Source: Alisma plantago-aquatica (lineage: Eukaryota > Streptophyta > Magnoliopsida > Alismatales > Alismataceae). Taken from it: 64,000 bases of DNA. Both the position numbers and the translations under genes were made by a program. The notes under the pieces are model-generated. The model saw only the letters and a list, made by a program, of their open reading frames with translations, made no database searches and was not told the DNA's origin. How positions within the stretch are numbered: the first letter of the stretch is position 1; every line of letters begins with the position of its first letter. Below, one piece after another: positions 36,936 through 49,300 of this stretch. Where the stretch lies: contig OY856413.1 of assembly GCA_963693085.1 (NCBI GenBank), forward strand, positions 467,301,879-467,365,878. Reading direction: 5' to 3'.

Positions 36936-37564
36936 TCTAGCTAGTTGTCTCTTTCCTATATGCTTGCTCATGTCTATCTTCACCTTATTTTGCCTATATA
37001 TGCTTATTTTGTGCTAAACTTTCCTGTCAACATGCTTAGTTTTTGCTTGGTTTTGGGTTTTTATCGAATTTCATGTTTTATCGCTAAATAGTGCCCAATG
37101 ATGAGCTAAATGTGCCTAGGTATGTTAATTATGCATAATAGAATGGAAAAATGAATTTAATTGGCATGTATATGGCTAGAATCTAAGAATGAGACTGTTA
37201 GGTCAGGCTGACCTTCAGTCGAGTTTCCACCCTGGAAAACTCGACCGATCAGGGGCCGAGAGAAGTTCTTCAGTGGACCACTCGGTCGAGTTTGCCACCC
37301 TTAGAACTCGACCGATTGACGGGCTGAGCCAACTTAAAAGTTAGGATCGACCAACTCTTTTCTCTTGCAACTAGAAAATTGTCGACCGATTCCTTGCCTC
37401 CAAGCCCTAAGCTCTCACACCCAGCCCTAAACCTCCCATTTATCACCCTAGGGCGACCTAGCAACCCCGTTCTTGACCTCCCCGGGCGCTCGTGGTGGTG
37501 TTTTTTTGGCATTTGAGGTTTGCCTTTGCTAGTTTGCACATTTTTCCTTCTTGTTTTCATTTCC
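36936..37564 (+). other. Spacer between pol and the third ORF, with U3-like hairpins
   Basis: No open frame. The last third has two palindromes of the same sequence family as the U3 hairpins: 37216-37228/37234-37250 and 37282-37293/37305-37320. A weaker third pair lies at about 37345-37395. They end about 170 bp before the first ATG of the third ORF. Confidence 0.75.
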
Positions 37565-39181
37565 ATGGCTTCCCATAGACGAAAACGTGCTGCTCCAGGC
37601 AACGCTCAAGCCTCTTCTTGAATAATCGCTTGATTCCATTTGATAACACCTCCTTTGTGTCTCTTGAGGCGGTAAATCAGTATAAGGATCTTCTTCCCCG
37701 ATCTCCTTTTCCATTTCGCCCCTTGGTTGATCCAAATCGTTTTCAAGCGGTTATTACCTCTGTTTCGAGGCTTCTCGTCAGCCATCACTTGTCCGCCCTT
37801 GCGATCGAATGTGACTACTTTAACAATCATATGTCTAGCACAACGGCAGTACACGAGTTCTACGCAAACCTACGTTGGAACTACGATTCGCTTATTCCCC
37901 CGCCGAATACTGAAATAGTTCTAAATTCCATGATCGCCGGTCGCTATTTCCAAATCTCCGAGGAGAAATTAAACCTCTTTTTTACCGGAGACGAGGAAAA
38001 CAACACTTGGCGTAAGGACTATGGTCAGTATTTCAATCTTCTTGACCCGGAAGGTTTTTATAGACGCCATGAATTGACGCTACCGGACGTTCATCAATTT
38101 TTAAAGAAACCCGACGTGGCCTACAAGAAGAAATCTACCCTACCTTCATCCTCTCTTGACCTTCGGAGGTGCATATTGGCCTTGGTGATTAACTATAATG
38201 TCCATCCTAAGAGAAATCAAACGGAGATTGCGGAAAACACCGCGATCATTATGTATTGTTTGCTAAACAATATCGGTGTCAAATGGGCTAGATATGTCTT
38301 ACACCACATGACCTGTTTTGACACCAGAAAGAACACCAAAGGCACCCACCCCTCCTACCCAGCCCTGATCTATGGTCTTTTCTAGTTCTCCATTGATAAA
38401 TCACTCTTTTTTGACTTCCATTACCCGGTTGCTAGAAAAGGTGTGTGTATTAGTGAGACCACTCTTCAGAAGTCTGTACCTATGTTTTCCCCTGCCGCTG
38501 GTGCTTCTGCCTCTGCTGACCCTTCCTCCTCCACCCATACTCCACCTCCGCAGCCACATCCCCGACCCAGTTGTGCATCCAATGAAACCCTTCTGGGATA
38601 TACGATGCATGAACAGGCGTCCAACCGTTAGGTTCAGGACCACCTGCACCAGGATTTGTGTTCAATCATGTCTACCATGAACCTATCCTGTGCTTCACCC
38701 TACCCCACCTACCAGCCATACTCGGGTAGTTCGTATGCTTCTTATGCATACGAGCATTACTTCCTTGCTCCTGAGCCTTCCACTGCCTCTCTTTCGCGTT
38801 TGCTGTTGGTAGTTCCGCTCATGTGTTCCTGCCATTACCTGCTGCCCCCTGGCCACTCTGCTCGCCTCTTTGGGTGACTCTGCTCCGTCCTTCCCTCAGG
38901 CCAAGGAGCTTCTAGCTCTTGGTATGTCATGGGATGAGCAGAATTCTCGCTGGCCCGGTCACTCCTTTGACCCTCCTGATGATGAGGAGATGCCTAGCCA
39001 GGCCGATGAGGAAGCTGATGTTGATGCTGCAGAAGGTGATGGTGTGGATGCTTCCGACGAAGATGGTGGTGATGGTGTTGGATATGATGTTGGCACTGTT
39101 GCTCCGCCTTCAGACGGGGATGAGGACTACAACCCTAGACAGAATGAGGATACCGTCTATATAGATAGCTTATATGTTTAG
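37565..39181 (+). pseudogene. Sirevirus third ORF (env-position gene), broken
   Basis: ATG at 37565 opens MASHRRKRAAPGN... and stops at 37619-37621. The next register (from 37618) is open for 255 codons to TAG at 38383-38385, then goes on with stops at 38629-38631 and near 38876, shifts register, and ends at 39179-39181. The middle part (HEFYANLRWNYDS, IAGRYFQISEEKLNLFFTG) resembles a protein domain common in plant element databases as a transposon protein of unknown role. The later part is rich in Pro/Ser and the end is very acidic (DDEEMPSQADEEADVDAAEG). No signal peptide or clear membrane segment is visible, so envelope function is not supported. It sits where Sireviruses carry their env-like gene. 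Confidence 0.68.
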
Positions 39182-39865
39182 GTGGTTTCTTAGCTTATAG
39201 TCTAGCATGTCCATCATATACATCTTTCGAGACTCTTTTGTATAAGAAACATCCTGGCACATTATTCTGAGTTGTACTATTTTCTTATATATGCTTTCTC
39301 GCTTTATGGTTGTAATTGTTTTTTTTCATGAAGACATCTTTCTTATATATGCTTTCTCGCAATTTACTCTGTGTTATCTTATGCTTGGTGCTAGTTTGAG
39401 CTATATTTTGATTATGACTTGCTTTGTGGTTGTATGCAATATGCTTTATAACTTTGTTTATTCTCTTACGTATATGTTTGGTTGAGTTTTGGAGAAGACC
39501 TGGTTTTTTCTCTTCTACCCCCCTACCTTTTTGATAATGTCAAAAGGGGGAGAAATATCTCGTGATTTGAGACTCAATCATATTGTTTCTTGTTGTTATA
39601 CTATTGCTTTCTTGCTTAGGTGATCGTTTTCTTGTTAATTTGTTGTTGATCATGTAACTTGAAAATGATTACATATCACATGGATATTGGTATTGCTATG
39701 TGTAGAGAAACTAACATGCAGGTGAGAGGAAGCATAGTTTTAGGGGGAGCAATTTCAAAATTGTTCTTATCATGAATCCCCCTAATTCAAAAGGCAAAGG
39801 TAGAACTTTCTTATCCTTTTCAATATGTTTGAGGAATGGTTTGTCATTGTCAAAAAGGGGGAGAA
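39182..39865 (+). promoter_or_regulatory. 3' untranslated region with repeated polypurine tracts
   Basis: Two tracts in matching context, GTCAAAAGGGGGAGAAA at 39539-39555 and GTCAAAAAGGGGGAGAA next to the LTR at 39849-39865, follow TTTGATAAT or TTTGTCATT. Weaker G-rich tracts occur near 39741-39750. Multiple polypurine tracts are a recognised Sirevirus trait. Only the last primes at the LTR edge. A 60-bp piece with TCTTATATATGCTTTCTCGC is also repeated at 39283 and 39341. Confidence 0.75.
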
Positions 39866-41403
39866 TGTTGACCTAGAGGTTATACATTACCTATATTTTG
39901 ATAATGACTTAACCATTCCACTCATATGTATCTAATATGTGTGTTTAAGATTGTTTGCAGGCATTAGGTACATGAAAAGGATCAAATATACAAAACCCTA
40001 GAATGGGTAAAGTTCAAGTCAAAATGGCTACAAGTGTGCATTTTGGGTTTTCTATGTAAACGACCTTAGAACATCTATGTAATCACTTGTAATGATGAAT
40101 TGACTTGTAACTTAGAAGAGAAAAATGTTTGGGACAAAATTCACCAAGTGCTAATCACTTTAAATGCAAATTAGAAAATTGATTACAGGCACTTGGTCGA
40201 TCGAGTTTCCCATGCTTGAAACTCGACCGGTCAGTCCTTGGTTGATTTTTTGAAGATTGCATCGGTCGAGTTGTGCTTGCACAGAACTCGACCGATCAGG
40301 TCACTAACCATTTCGAGTTTAAATGGTCGGTTGAGTTTTGTTAGGAAAAACTCGACTGATCATTTGAATGTCAGTTTTGTCTTTTACTTGATCGGTCAAG
40401 TTACTCCCATTGAAACTCGACCGATTGCACTGTATGGAATTTGCAGAAAAAGTGATGTGACCGTTGGTGAAGTGTTTTGGGAAAAAATAGAGTCGTTTTA
40501 TTGAACAAAAAATGGCTATTTTTATATCCAAGTGTCCCACAACTTAAAGGGACACCCTCAACTATAAATAGACCCCCTTGGAGTTCATTCCAAGCTACTC
40601 TTCTATTGCAAACTTGGTTCTAGCATAGTTGAGAGTGTTCCAAGCCGTTGAGCCACTTTCTCTCTCTACCTTCAAGATAAATTCGTGAGTTATGAGTGAG
40701 TTAGGTCCATGTGTATGAGAGCTATCCATTGTATGATGTACAACTCTCCTTTCTCTCTTCCTACATCCTATTCCCTTTGAAGATTGATTGAAGCCGCTTC
40801 TCCAAGTGAAAGAGAGGTTGCTGCTGTTCTTCCCCGAGTGAAGGTGAAGATGATGATTGTTCTTCAAGAGTGAAGATAGCTTGCTTCTCCAGATCCCTTG
40901 GTGAAGGTGAAACGTGGAGAAGTTATCCAAGAGAAGGAGAGGTGCAAGACAAAGCTCAAGTAATATGGGTAAATCATGCAAGGCTAAAGGCTAAGGTAAG
41001 ATTGGGTAAGTCCTTTGAAGAAGGCTGAAGAATCTTGCTTCGTGGGTAAGTCCTTGGAAAGGTAGAAGATCTTAGCTTGAGAAATTAAGTCCTTGGTTGT
41101 GTGGTTTATGTATATTGTAATCTTATTGTGATATATAAGAGGACCAAGTTGCAAATCCTAGAGTCTAACAAACTCTGGGTAGTGGACTGACATCGCTTCC
41201 AAGTTTAGGACGTGGAACCACTCTAGCCACCTGTCCAAGTGATTGCTATTCATTGTATCTTATCCTTGCTTTGAATGCTAGATTAGGACATCAAATTGCT
41301 ACTTGGTTTAGCTTCTGCACTAAGTTTAAATTGATGGTCTAATTGATTTTGTGAAGTGTGTGTAGCTCTATTCACCTCCCCTCTAGAGCCCATTGATCCA
41401 ACA
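39866..41403 (+). repeat. Sirevirus 3' LTR
   Basis: 1538 bp, starting TGTTGACC right after the polypurine tract and ending CCAACA before the ATAAG duplication. Four U3 hairpins lie at about 40195-40427 and the TATA box TATAAATA at 40563-40570. Same architecture as the 5' copy. Confidence 0.92.
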
Positions 41404-43935
41404 ATAAGAAGGTTAAACATGAATACTCATCTTTATCTATTTTCATTAAAGTTATGTTCAACAAGATAAATTATATTAATGTTACTAACCAGTACTCGTA
41501 TACAAACCCTAACTCACATCATCCTCATTAGATCATGGATGCATAAGGTGAAGCATCACCATCACATTCCATACTATTCTCAAGTATGAACCCACACATA
41601 AATCAAGGTGTAACCATCAGGTTATAGCATACTATGGTTTCAACAACAATAAGAGAGTACTAATAAGAGAGTACTCCATGATTGCATTAGTCATTCAAGG
41701 ACTATTAATACCCAATCACCATCATATAGTTATATTAAAGCTAGGTATAACAAGCTATACCTCATTATGGTTACCCATTAATTCATTATGGTGATTATAA
41801 ATCATAATCATATGAGGGAAAGGGTAAGACTACAATTTTAAGGCATTGAACCATCACATTCTCATCATTTGAATCATAACAATACACTACACGCTTCACC
41901 CAAAACAATGGGAATATTGAGGCATCAACTTCTAACCATGAAATGTTGAAAAGGTAAAGACATTGGTTGTTTACATAAGTAAACACCTTGAATGAATCAT
42001 CTAGGATGTTATTCAGTTTTGATCTATAAAAGTCACCATTTATCCCTAAACAACCTTTGATTAACAACAATAAGAGTTTTGTTGAGATTAGGGTAAAACC
42101 CACAAACGACTTTTCATTTAAAATAAGCCATCCATTGTCAACAAGTAAGCTCCTTAAGTTGATCATATAAAGGAATCCATATAAATCACATTATTAGGAC
42201 CAACATATTATGTTAGCCATAATTCCACTTTATTGGAGTAAAAACCATTAAATCTTACCCTTTGGGTCAAGTTCATATGTTAAAACTATCAATTACAGTA
42301 TAGGTCCGACCATTGCATCAAGTGACCCAAGAAACCATTGGTATAAGGCTTAATTGATGCTACAACTATATGTTTTGGAGACTTGATCCACCATCGTTAG
42401 TGACCATTAAGTCACCATAGGTTGTTAGATCAATACTATATTCATTAATCAACATCAAATATCAAACTAATATCACCATTAATTGATAGCATCATTAGGG
42501 TACTTAGTTGTTAATCACCAGGATTCTAATTAGGCCAACACCTAACCTAAGGGGTGACAGTAAGGTGACAAAATTTTTCACCACCACAAGTTGTCATTAA
42601 GACAACACCATCGGTTGTTGCAATGGTACCACCATCGAGTCATGTGTTTATAGAATAAATCAGTTGTAAACCCTAAAATTGACCATTGGTTGATAGGTGC
42701 TTAGCACCATAGGTTGTCAAACCAACCTGATCCAAGTCATATTATACCTTAATAATGACGTACATATGATCATAGGTTCATATAGAACTGAAATCAGAAT
42801 AGGAAATATAATAAAAATCAAAAACTAAGTCAAGCATAGCTTTTTAGTGCATGGAACGTCATTTTTAAGCAAGAACATGAGCTAGAAACCTTATGGTAAT
42901 AAGCGTGGAGCAAGTTATAAAACTTACCTATAATTATAAGATAAACTCCCAATAGAATAAAACATGATAAAGTATGGTAGGAAGTCCAAGCATAACCTGT
43001 GAACTTATCCATGTAGCACCTTTCTTCATCAAATGAGCAAACCCTAAGCATAAGGAGCAAGAAAGGTAGGATTTTAGAGCTTTAGAGAAATTTATGCCAT
43101 GGAACAGAAAGTTTTCAACCTAGAGAAAGGTATGAGGAAGGATAAAAAAGTAATAAACGGAGGAAAGAAGGGAATTCTTACTCTTTTAGGTCAAGATCAC
43201 TAGAAGGAATCTTTTCAAACCCTAAAAGGAAGTCAATTGTAACCCTAGATTCTTTTTCCAAGAAGATCCCCTCTTTCTTCTTCTTTGGAAATGAAATTCA
43301 TATAAGCATGGAGGGAGACGAAGTTCATAGAAGGAGGTAAGTGGTGGAGAGAAAATGGCTCACTTGGGTGCTTAGGGATAAGTATATGAAACTTTAAGAT
43401 AAAGAAAAATAGAAAGATGAAGTTCTAGTATCTTTCCAAGTATCCATGGCCTTAAACTATTAAGAACATACAATAATACACACAAGAATCTCCCCCACCA
43501 TCCATATAGACATGTCTATCCCTAGTTTCTTGAATTTCCAAGAAAAACAAATAATTCATTAGTTGATAGCTACTAAAGGTAGCTCATCCATGAAGGGGTA
43601 AACCCTAAAATCCCCTTGAGGAAAACACCTTCAAACCAAGGTTTGAATTGGTGCCCCATGGCTCAAAAATCTCAAGAATGATGAGATAATATCCAAGTAA
43701 CGTAATGAAAGTGATAAATTGCAAATAAAACCTCTCAATTGGGTAAATTGCAGAAAAGTCCAAATGTGCATAAAATTGCATAACTTGCTCAAACAATGTC
43801 CAAATTGGATAAAATTTGAAACTTAATCTCGTATTATAATTTCAAAACATATCACAAGGTTATATTAGGATTTTAAGAACTCAATTATGATAATTAAGCT
43901 TATTCAACTCATTAAGCGAGTTTAGGAGCCTTCCA

Positions 43936-46309
43936 ACTATAAACCCCTAATAGGGATTTCACCCGCAAAATCCAAGGTAAATAAAGATGGGTACTTCCTT
44001 TTCACCTAATCCTATTACCTTCACATGGTTACTTTCATATCATGGTGATCTCACATCCTCCATACATATCTCATCTTGGGTCAGCACAAAACCCCCCACC
44101 TAAGAAGACATTCTCAATTTGGAATGTAGAAACTCGTTGTGTCATCTATACAACTCTAGTAGTAATGTTAAACTTTAAATTCTAGCTATCATCCTAAAAT
44201 TATATCTATTTTATCAACAAATTACTCAAAAGTCATACTTGCTAGCTTTTTACCAATCATGGCATGTGTCCCATACCATTCCTTGAAGCATAAAAAAGGC
44301 GATGTACCCATCCATCCTTTTTTTTCTTCTTTTTTAGATACACTGATATTGGAACACTTGTTAGTTCTTTTTTAGCATCAAAAGAAATGTTGACACTGGC
44401 ACCTACTAATCCATACAAGGAAACATCATTACTAGTCAACCTTGTTAGGGGTGAAACAACAACACTATCCTCACCTTACTAGGATTTACACAACCTACAT
44501 AGAAGACATATCATGATCCCATAAAGACATTTAATCAACCCCATCTTGCTCTTGTTCAACTTGTCTCATAGCTATTGCTTCTTCAACAACCCTAAGGTTT
44601 TTGAAGAAATATTGATTATATTTTTGACCATATTTGAAATACTTTGACGTTTCATCATTCAAAGCTTGATATAACTTGTAAGACATGACTGAAACACTCT
44701 GTTCCTCCTATTCATAAATTCTATTTGTATTGGTTAGTCTAAAGGACATAACTCTAAAATCATCATGGTATGTGAATTATGTCATCCAATCTAACTCTTA
44801 TGCATTGATATTTGATCATAGGTTTATCTTAAAGGAACATGGTATCACATGGTATCACATATGTATTGACCAACAAATTAACCATCTATCCTTGATAGTG
44901 GTCTTGCTCAGCTATCACTGAGCCATACACAAGATTATAGAATCACTTTTGTTTTTTTCCTTCCAAACAACATTTAGAGGGTCATCATCGACTCTCTCTC
45001 TCCCTCTCTTTAAGGGGGAGGAATACTTGATATGTTCATTTAGTAAACGTATCCAACCTTCACATACTTCCCATATTGTTGATACATCTTGGATACTAGG
45101 ATTCATTACCTTGGTATCCACCTCATGCTCTATAAGAAACTCACATCCTTATCTCATCTACTTTTACCAACATAATAAATTTCAAAATATATAAGAGGAC
45201 TCTCCCAAATTATTGGAAGGCTCAAAACCAAACTCATCACAAACCTAATGATCTTGGAACCATAAATCAAGCAACCTTATGGTATAATAAGCTATCCACC
45301 CTCATGTTTGCAATGAATCCACACGTACCAAGTGGCAATGATCCACTTGAAAGTTGTGCCCTATAAAGGAAAGACACAAAGAGAAACACACTTCCCATGC
45401 CATAGTAGTATTTTTCAAGGGTCACTAGCAGAAAGGTAACCAATTCTATTTTTCATTATGCAGGTTACAATTTCTTATGTATCATTTTACTTTTTTCATT
45501 CTGGGTTCCTTGCCATTAGAATAGGAATCATTATGGTTAACATATCTCATTACTCCTTCCTTGATGACTATTTATCACACTTGGGTATGTTCTCTTATTT
45601 TATTATGTTTTTCAACCATTTATCAATAGGTAAACCATCATATTCCACATTTTCTTCATTAAACATGGATCATCTGCCTTCTTTTCTTTCAAATGCCATG
45701 CTTATTTTACATTAACACTTTCTTACACACATAGGTTGTTCTGAGATTAACTCAGGTTCCACCTTATTCCTTTGTCATTGTTCTCATTTATCTTCTCATT
45801 TTATACTTATGATTGGAGTTCTCTCCATCTTATGTGGATTTCATACCTTTAATCACTTTATAAACATATACTTATCTATCTTTTACTTTATTCTCTTCTT
45901 GAATCACATCTTCAAGAACTCCTCTTTTGCTTATTTGTATTTAGATTTAGATTTCTTGGTGTTGCGTATTTCACTTTAGCTACCAAACATTCAAGTTTTG
46001 ATAGATAATGATGCAATTCTCATCTTCTTTAAGGTGGGATTGAGATATTCACACCATGATTTCTTATTCGTTATGCTCTTTAGATTGTATCAAAATGACT
46101 ACTTGATCAGAGTAATCAGAAAGATAACAATCTAAGAGTTTCATACTTACCTTTTCATCAATAATTGAATAGCTGGCCAGGGCACCCAAATATTGAGATT
46201 AGGCCGTATGCACCATATTTTTATGTCATACTCCTAATTTTGACATCATCCCAGTCCCAAGTCCTAGTGTCTGTGTAGACTCAATGGACCTGAAGCTTTG
46301 ATACCAACT
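43936..46309 (-). other. Internal region of LARD copy 2, longer form
   Basis: 2.4 kb between the inverted LTRs, with primer site TGGTATCAAAGC (46306-46295, one change) at its start and the TTAGGGGTTTATAGT tract at its end. It retains a 656-bp block (44225-44880) absent from copy 1 and flanked by CAACAAATTA at 44215-44224 and 44871-44880. A short minus-strand frame in this block (44257-44460) reads LTSNDVSLYGLVGASVNISF. It looks like decayed coding sequence, but I cannot assign it. Confidence 0.7.
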
Positions 46310-49300
46310 AGTGAGAACTTGTTACACTAAACAAGATTACTCAAAACATAAAATACAATCAATCACCAATTAACCACATACCCAAAAATATCGGTAAATT
46401 AAAACCAATTTCAACATCAACACCCACTCAGAAACATTTGCATAAGAGCACAATATCTTTCTTGTATCCATACTATGCCAAGAATTTGATGCAAATTGTT
46501 CTATCGCCTTAGCTACAACATATCTACACAAGAGAACAATATTTGTATAGGCCACACAATAAACATTAACATGCTAAAAAAATTCTGATTCATTTGAAAC
46601 ACCATATACAAACTTTTCCTGCCCAGACCTGAGAGTACATGGAAGACTCTAGAACACACTAGACATCTAATTAACTTTCTCAAAGATTCATTACTATAGC
46701 TCCTGTTTGTTTCCACATGTTTGTTTTTGTCACTTCTGATTACCTAAAAAAATGTGGCGAACCACAAGGGTGACACTCATGTCTGAGCAAGAGATATAAC
46801 CTCCAAAAACGCTTATTGATTACAACATTTTAAATAGTAGATAACTAAGTAGTTGGAGTATTTAATAATCAATTGAATTTATTAAACAGTTCAAGTATAC
46901 TAAACATATTAAGCAAATCATCTTAGCAACAAGTATGATCATCAATTCATATATAGATAACAAATAAATCCATTTCTCTGGATAGATATCTACTCAAATA
47001 TCATCAAATTGCATCTAATAACAATAATTATCATTAATCTAACTATCATCATATTCCTTTCTAACAGTACAAGAAATCTAGTAGCATAAGCATCACTGAC
47101 ATCATGAATATGTCTAATAACATAACATGTCTGTCAATATTGGCATCTCAAATAAAGTAAACAGATCTATATCATAAGTAGAACTAACATCATAGCACAA
47201 TTAATTGCATAGGTATGATTCGCAGTTTAAGTATTTATAAATAGGCATGGCTAGCAATATTAAACATAGCTAGCAACATCATCTTAACCATCAGTGTCAG
47301 TATATTTGACAACATAAGCATGTTTACAACATGAGCATAACTACAACATAATCATATCTATTATCTCTTATTGTACTATACATGGTCTCAATGAAAATGA
47401 AGCAAACAAGGGTTATCATCCAATATGAAGAACTATGTATAACCCTAAACAGATATGCTACACATCTATCTTACATATTTTATTATGCCATGGGGAATTT
47501 GAGTCATACCATCCAAAGTCCAACTGACCTCTGTGAAGGGCTATTCAGTTTTATACAATATCTAGGAGTGTTGATATCCTAAGATCTCTTCCCCTTAGTC
47601 AGTACGAGTAAAAAGGCAGTGGCATATCAGTCAAAGCGACCACCATAGAGATATGTAGTCAAGATGCTAACCACTAGTCCGCCCTTGGTATAGGTCACGA
47701 CACTAGAAAATAGGGTATACAAAACCCTCTAATCCAAGGTACAACCGCATTTGTCCTCAATCATATCAGATGCATGAGGCATGACCACAACCATCCTCCA
47801 CAACCTGCATTGTAGATGGTAATGATATATCCTCAACTTGCCACTCCCACATACTCAATAGTATGCACTCTGAGTTTTCCTTAAGAATACTCGTTTGACC
47901 ATCCAACAAGTTATGACGCTGAAGATGGCTCTACGACACATGGCACTACATGATTAGAGTTGCACTTGATTTGTTATGCCAATTGGGTAAATTAAGGCTG
48001 CATCAAACAAGTGGACATACAAACCCTAATTCACTTCTAGCAAGCATATAAATATCACAACTTTTAAAAATGTGTGGAACATAATTTCTCATCTCACCAT
48101 CACATGGTACTATTCACTTTCCATTCATGAGACCACACTAGTCATCATACTATCACAAGATATAAATCCTTTTCACAATATCATAGGGTATCAACCCTTA
48201 TCAACACAAGAGGATTAGACCTCATTTAGGGATCAACCATGCCCAAAGGTCATTAAGACCATCATACTATCACAAGATATAAATCCTTTTCACGATATCA
48301 TAGGGTATCAACCCTTATCAACATAAGAGGATTACACCTCATTTAGGGCTCAACCATGCCCAAAGGTCATTAAGACCATGATACTATTTCCTGTAAGATC
48401 GTCATTATCTTTGCATGCCTTATAACAAGTCTCAATATCAATTACATATAATACATTGGATCAACACAATATTGCATTAATGAGTTAGGAGATATTCATT
48501 ATTTTTGCATGCCTTATAACAAGGTTCAACAACATCACTTAAATATAATACATTGGATCAATACAATATTGCATTAATGAGCTAGGGGATATTCATAAAC
48601 AATCATAGCAGGGTTATATTAACATTAAGAACATTCCTTTATTACATAAACATGCAAGGAATCTAGATATGATTAACCCTCATCATATTCATAATGCACA
48701 TGTTTAGCATAAGAAAGTATCAACCATGTGGCTATGATAACCACCAATTAACACATTAAGGTTATGATCATGATTAGGAGGTTATTTCACCATCATGTCA
48801 TCATTTAAGAAGGTTAAACATGAATACTCATCTTTATCTATATGCATTAGAGTTAGGTTCAAAAAGATAAATTATATTAATGTTACTAAGCAGCACTCAT
48901 ACCCAACCCTAACTCAAAACATCCCAGTTGAATCATGGATGCATAAGGTGAAGCATCACCATCACATTCCATACTATTCTCAAGATGAACCCACACACAA
49001 ATCAAGGTCTCACCATTGGGTTATAGCATACTAAGGTTTCAACAACAATAAGAGAGTACTCCATGATTGTATTAGTCATTCAAGGACTATTCGTACCCAA
49101 TTACCATCATTTAGTTATATTAAAGCTAGGTATAAAAAACTATATCTCATTAGGGTTACCCATTAATTCATTATGGTGATTATAAATCATAATCATACGA
49201 GGGAAAGGGTAAGACTACAAGTTTAAGGCATTGAACCATCAAATTCTCATCATTTGAATCATAATATTACACTACGCGCTTCACCCAAAACAATGGAAAT

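Larger units (their letters stand above)
31209..41408 (+). mobile_element. Sirevirus (Ty1/copia, SIRE/Maximus lineage), full length, decayed
   Basis: The element spans 31214-41403 with LTRs of 1536 and 1538 bp beginning TGTTGACC and ending CCAACA. ATAAG at 31209-31213 and 41404-41408 is an exact target duplication. The sister LTR of the host LARD has the uninterrupted sequence near 48800-48815, an empty-site control. The order is primer site, gag, protease, integrase, RT, RNase H, third ORF, polypurine tracts. Pol order and catalytic motifs place it in Ty1/copia. The third ORF, repeated AAAAGGGGGAGA tracts and palindrome-rich U3 are Sirevirus traits. Two nonsense codons and a frameshift disable gag-pol. 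Confidence 0.92.
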
